From contig VZSF01006922.1 in NCBI GenBank assembly GCA_013398295.1, positions 117,168 through 181,167 of the forward strand: a stretch of 64,000 nucleotides of DNA. Reading direction: 5' to 3'. This stretch comes from Chionis minor. Taxonomy: Eukaryota; Chordata; Aves; Charadriiformes; Chionididae. Under the pieces are notes generated by a model that saw only the letters and a list, made by a program, of their open reading frames with translations, was not told the origin of the DNA and made no database searches. Made by a program: the position numbers and the translations under genes. Below, one piece after another: positions 59,915 through 64,000 of the stretch (within the stretch, counting starts at the first letter, position 1; each line of letters begins with the position of its first letter).

Positions 59915-60627
59915 ATATCACAATTCCATCTCCTTTTTTCTTTATTTGCTTTTTGATTTCCTGTGTCAGTGTCAGTATTCAAAACCGGAACACACATATT
60001 ATTCTCATGTATTAGTTGTTGCAGTACCTATTAGTATATCATCAAATTGTAAGTAATATGCATTCATAGCATTGCTTCCAAAACAATCACAATATAGGAT
60101 ACAGATGAATAAGAGGACACATCACAAATATGCGTTTGCGTTAAAGCTCACAATTAACCAAGTTTTATTTTTCTTAGCATACCTTTAAAGTATACTGTGT
60201 ACCATAGCAGATCCTATGACACTTGTAGAGAGTATGCTGTGAGTTAATATTGAACAACAGCATAATTTTCATATTTTAGATTTCTGTATCTAAACCATGA
60301 TGGAACAGAATATCAAACTTGTAAAAATCTCAAGAAGCATTTACTGCAGCTGCTATTTAAATCTCAGTAAGTTAACCATCTTGCTTCATTTCCTTTGAGG
60401 GCTAGTCACATTTCAAATTATGAACTCTAGCAACTGCAGTTAAAACTGACTGGGAATTTTCTAACTGGTTTTGAACTAAAATAAACTTTATTAAACAAAT
60501 CTTGATGATAGAATGTTTTTAAATCCTGAGACTGGTGTGAGAATATGGGATATGAAGTTTATAAATCCTGAAGAGGTGGAAAATTCTAAATCTACACTCA
60601 TGGAGTCCAAAGAGATAAAATGCAACT

Positions 60628-60724
60628 TGTCTATTGGCATTCTTGACCACCTGGGCACACTGCTGGCTCATATTCAGCCAGCTGTTGATAAAAAACCCCA
60701 GGTCCTTTTCTACCAGGCAGCTTG
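60628..60724 (-). mobile_element. CR1 ORF2 short internal fragment
   Basis: About 97 bp encoding [20 protein letters not shown] and VVKNAN on the minus strand, in an otherwise unique region. It overlaps the ORF2 portion present at 59655-59914, so the two come from separate copies. It lacks 3' sequence and tail. Confidence 0.85.
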
Positions 60725-62794
60725 ATATAAAACTCACAACATGACAGAGTGTGGCTACCAAGGTCACACTGTAATGTCAAACTTTTAATCCTAGGACACC
60801 TTGGCTTATTATATTTGTTAGACAAAATGGCAGCAATTACACTTCAGTTTCTGAAGAAAATTGAAATGAAACTTTCTCTAAGGGTAACTAAAGGTTATAT
60901 TTGAGATGCAGACATAGGAAGTGGTTCTTAACTGCAAAAAATTGACTTCAGAAACCCAAATGACAAGATATTATTTCCTGTTTATCTTTAGTTTTGAATA
61001 GGAAGTGACAAATTGCACTTGCTGGAAATACTTCTCCCCCATGTAACTCTAAAACCTGAGACAATCCTATCTATTCCGATACACTGTAAAACTTTTCTCA
61101 GAGAGGAAGCTCAAAAAGAGGTAACTAACAGTTTTACCTTAGTCATGCATAGTGTAGCTTGAATTTTCCAGGCAGTTCTACTCACTTGGTCTTTTCTGTG
61201 ACCTGTAATAGTTCAAGGCATCTAGGTTTGAGTGCTTTCTTTTTTCTTTATTTTTGTTTTCTCTTCGTATACAAACAGCAAGTCATGTACTATTCAGTCT
61301 AGATTATGTAGATTGGATTAAGGGAACTAACAAAGGAAGAAACCATATAAACATAGACTTAGAGAAAACACAGTAACTTATTATGTAAAATAAGATTTTT
61401 AATTGGTATGCAGAATCATCAGGGTCTCTCATTTGGTTTTTGGGGTGGGGTTTTTTTTTTTGAATAGTTATAAGTTAGACACCTTAAGAAAGACACACAC
61501 TGAGCAGAACTCCATCTCTGTTTCTTCACCATTGTCTATGGTGAAGCAGCATACGCAGTAATTGTAATTCTTGTTTGTTTGGTCAAAAATTATCTGTCCA
61601 TTTGAGGAGACTGCTCTTAGTCTTACTTCTTAGCAAGAATATACAGATTGCTGTTACATTGAGTCATAAATATATCATGATTTCATGCCAAATGATCTTT
61701 TGTCAGTATCTTATCAGTATTGGTTAATCAGTATTGGTTAATGGAAGATACTTCCAAATGACAAAAGAAATTTGAAAGTCAACAGTCATGACCAAATTCA
61801 TTAGGAAACTTTAAACATTTAAGTACATGTTCTTTATTTTTTTAAATGAGTCTTTTCCTTAATTTGTAACTTTTTCACTGTTGCCTATATACTTTAGAGC
61901 ACTTGGGATACTATGCTTTGATACCTGCCTTGGATGTAGGGAGGATTAAAAGCCTTTTAGGGAGGATTAAAAGCCTTTTATTACAAAAGCAGATTCTGAA
62001 AAATCAATTATGCAGGACAATTATTTATTTTGCAAGTTCTATTGTCTCAGAAAAGACTTTATATTGATTTGCGTGACTTAAAATACCTTTTTGATACAAA
62101 AATACTCAATATTTTCTAGGAATATGCTTGATATGAAATCAAATGAATACTTAAAGGTAATTTCTGATCTACATTAATATTTAAGATCCTCTCTTCAGCA
62201 GAGTTACGATTACAGCTATGCACTAGTACAACGTAGGGGATCCTCTAAATGTCTTAATAGACAGCCTTTCTCTGACAGGGAAATCAGACACCTGAGTTTA
62301 TTCTTCAATGTCAGTTTGCACTTTAAACATTTTCTTGTAATTCTGGTTCTTTATTCAGCAATGTTGTACTATATCTATACTATATCTGGAGTCATCTATA
62401 GAAAATTCAAGTGTGGAAGAAGCAACTTTTCAAAGGACAACATATAAGTACTTATATATATTAAGCCATAGTGTTGATACTCCATGCGTATGCTACACAG
62501 CTTCCACCTGGGCATGCAGCCAACATGCTGTTGCCAGATGATACAATTTTGACAGCCCGACTTTCATTTTCCATTGGGGAAAAAAAACCCACCACAATCT
62601 GGGGGAGGGGAAGAGAGGGAAATGTTTTTTTAATTTAGTTATTTATGTACACATATGGATGCATATTTTAAGCAAAAGGACTGCTTTTATCTAGACAAAA
62701 GTAGCAGTAGTACCAAATTTTTATATAGCTGTAGCAAAATTCAGGACAATTGGGTGAAAGTAGTTATGTTTAGGTTGCTTATTTGAGAGGAGAC
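60725..62794. other. Unique AT-rich non-coding DNA
   Basis: Contains a 21-bp perfect tandem duplication (61937-61978, unit TAGGGAGGATTAAAAGCCTTT). Nothing else recognised. Confidence 0.55.
61937..61978. repeat. 21-bp tandem duplication
   Basis: Two identical adjacent units starting TAGGGAGGATT. A simple local duplication. Confidence 0.85.
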
Positions 62795-63164
62795 TGTGAC
62801 AGAGAAAGTGAGGTACAAGAACAACAAAACAAAGGGATAATAAGGCATGCGGATGATGCACAGAGCTATTTCGGAGTACCTACTGGCAGCCTTGCTCTTG
62901 ATCATTGTGGGAACAGAGTCAGAGACAACCTTGGGTAGTCAACAAAACATTGTTGGTTTGGTCGGCAGAAAGCCATGGGAGCATGAAGGTTGGGAAGAGC
63001 TGCAGGTTGCTCCAAGAGGATGTTGTGGTTAATCAATCAGCGTGTGATATCATGACTTTTTAGTTATGCTCTGAAAAGATATATAAGGCATGTGTAACTA
63101 ATAATAAAGGTCTTCGCTGTCTTCGCTTGCAATGAGCATCGGAGTCCGTGACTTAATTGCCACA
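62795..63164 (+). mobile_element. 5' LTR of an ERVK-like provirus
   Basis: A 370-bp LTR that starts TGTGACAGAG and ends AATTGCCACA. It is followed two bases later by a primer-binding site and then gag sequence, so it is the 5' LTR of a plus-strand provirus, not a solo LTR. TATATAA (63079-63086) and AATAAA (63103-63108) lie close together, giving a compact U3/R boundary. The left edge is inferred from the terminal inverted match TGTGrCA. The 3' LTR lies outside the window. Confidence 0.82.
63079..63108 (+). promoter_or_regulatory. LTR TATA box and polyA signal
   Basis: GATATATAAGG at 63079-63088 and AATAAA at 63103-63108, about 80 and 56 bp before the LTR end. Both signals are intact by sequence. 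Confidence 0.65.
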
Positions 63165-63166
63165 AA

Positions 63167-63184
63167 TGGCACCTGAACAGGGAC
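63167..63184 (+). other. Retroviral primer-binding site, tRNA-Lys type
   Basis: TGGCACCTGAACAGGGAC matches the lysine (Lys3-type) primer-binding sequence at 16 of 18 positions, as I recall that sequence. It sits two bases after the LTR, the standard place. A lysine primer fits ERVK/betaretrovirus-like elements. Confidence 0.75.
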
Positions 63185-63297
63185 ATAAAGTTGGCAATAG
63201 CTGATCCGGTGGCAAGCCCTGTTGAACTTTAAAGCTGCTGAAAGGAAGCAGGAAAGCGATGTCGTGACTAATCATCCGTGCAGGAGAGAGGTGAGCA

Positions 63298-64000
63298 ATG
63301 GGGAACTATGGGGACAAATATGCCTGCTGGGGAAAAGACTGTGTGTAAAATGATGGAATTAATATTAAGAAGCATCACATTAAGATAAATAACAATGACT
63401 TTAAACACCTTCTGAAGTGGGTGGCTACAGCAACACCTGGGGTGTACTCAACTAATATTTATACCCCCGAAAAATGGAATGAGGCCGGGTTTAAGTTGTG
63501 GGATGCAGCTACATGATCTGATCCTGTGGCGGCCGGTCTTTTGACTCCCTGGAGGACAATGTTTGAAACTTTAAAAAAACATGCTGATACTAAGGAGACT
63601 CAGGGCGATGAGGGCGCCTCCAAGTCATTGACCTGTTCCAAAGCATCTCTGCCTCCTCCACACCCCATCGTGGATGCTGCTGCTGCTGCCGCAGGGAGTG
63701 GGGAGGAGGGAGACAAGGAAGAAGACAACCCTTTTGACCCAGGGCCTATTGACCCAGAGGAAGAACCGAATTTATATCCCCCTGATCCACACCAAGTGTG
63801 GCATGGGGTCCGCAGANACTATGCTTGAAACTTTAAAAAAACATGCTGATTCTAAGGAGGCTCAGGGCGATGAGGGCGCCTCCAAGTCATTGACCTGTTC
63901 CAAAGCATCTCTGCCTCCTCCACACCCCATCGTGGATGCTGCTGCTGCTGCCGCAGGGAGTGGGGAGGAGGGAGACAAGGAAGAAGACAACCCTTTTGAC
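63298..64000 (+). pseudogene. gag: ERVK-like gag, matrix region, broken; runs off window
   Basis: An ATG with a following Gly (myristoylation-type MGNYGDKYAC) starts at 63298, 114 bp after the primer-binding site. That frame stops after 16 codons. Matrix-like sequence (DFKHLLKWVATATPGVYS, PEKWNEAGFKLWDAAT) continues in another frame to a TGA at 63514-63516. Open sequence follows (SDPVAAGLLTPWRTMFETLK), then a Pro/Ala/acidic linker (DAAAAAAGSGEEGDKEEDNP, LYPPDP) to the N at 63817. After the N the sequence restarts at the equivalent of 63556. Gag forms the virus-like core. At least one frameshift and one stop break the copy. The family call rests on matrix layout plus the lysine primer site. 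Confidence 0.8.
63818..64000 (+). repeat. Partial repeat of gag 63556-63738 after a single N
   Basis: The bases after the N at 63817 match 63556 onward with a 262-bp shift and a few differences (ACTATGC vs ACAATGT, GATTCTAAGGAGG vs GATACTAAGGAGA). The two pieces are similar but not identical. Confidence 0.85.

Noticed and set aside
62847..63032. 61-codon open frame with a signal-peptide-like start
   Set aside because: It lies wholly inside the 5' LTR of the ERVK-like provirus and is explained by LTR sequence.

Overview
The window is vertebrate nuclear DNA, almost certainly avian. It is AT-rich, has no recognisable host exon, tRNA or rRNA, and its repeats are chicken-repeat-1 (CR1) LINEs and bird-type endogenous-retrovirus (ERV) LTRs. 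Many CR1 copies keep the diagnostic 8-bp 3' tail (CATAGAAT on the + strand for minus-strand copies, ATTCTGTG for plus-strand copies). It reads as intergenic or deep-intronic sequence in a short-read-style assembly with several joins marked by single Ns.

Layout. 1-8.1 kb: mostly unique AT-rich DNA with one CR1 fragment (3277-3829), a juxtaposed splice-site motif at 5840/5841 and a 5-N join. 8.1-12.5 kb: a CR1 with an expanded pentanucleotide tail and its downstream flank, present twice (to 9372 and from 10181), then a minus-strand LTR (11390-12521) and a diverged partial relative of it (9374-9881). 14.2-14.7 kb: another pentamer-tailed CR1. 17.4-23.3 kb: a large minus-strand CR1 complex holding a solo LTR (17794-18549), CR1 ORF1 remnants (zinc/coiled-coil part and SGNH-esterase part) and endonuclease/RT pieces; 1,997 bp of it is repeated, apparently exactly, across a single N. 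25.5-27.0 kb: a minus-strand ERV with a 900-N gap inside and a 5-bp target-site duplication (TSD) outside. 29-34 kb: two CR1 fragments and an 898-bp LTR with a perfect TSD. 36-38.6 kb: a plus-strand CR1 ORF2 split by a solo LTR. 42.8-49.7 kb: a possible LTR, two more solo LTRs of the family seen at 36.9 kb, and two CR1 fragments. 51-61 kb: five CR1 copies, including the best-preserved reverse transcriptase (56306-57802, two in-frame stops including one at its upstream edge). 62.8-64 kb: the 5' LTR, lysine-type primer-binding site and broken gag start of an ERVK-like provirus that runs off the window.

There is no operon or pathway here. The coding remnants belong to retroelements: CR1 ORF1 (nucleic-acid binding and esterase), CR1 ORF2 (endonuclease and RT), and retroviral gag. 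All are interrupted. Nested insertions give relative ages: CR1 copies are older than the LTRs inside them, and the CpG-rich LTR at 45528-45882 looks younger than its two relatives. I found no convincing undescribed biological system. The most useful results are the likely assembly duplications, the ERV structure around the 900-N gap, the CR1 esterase/ORF1 complex and the candidate recursive splice site.
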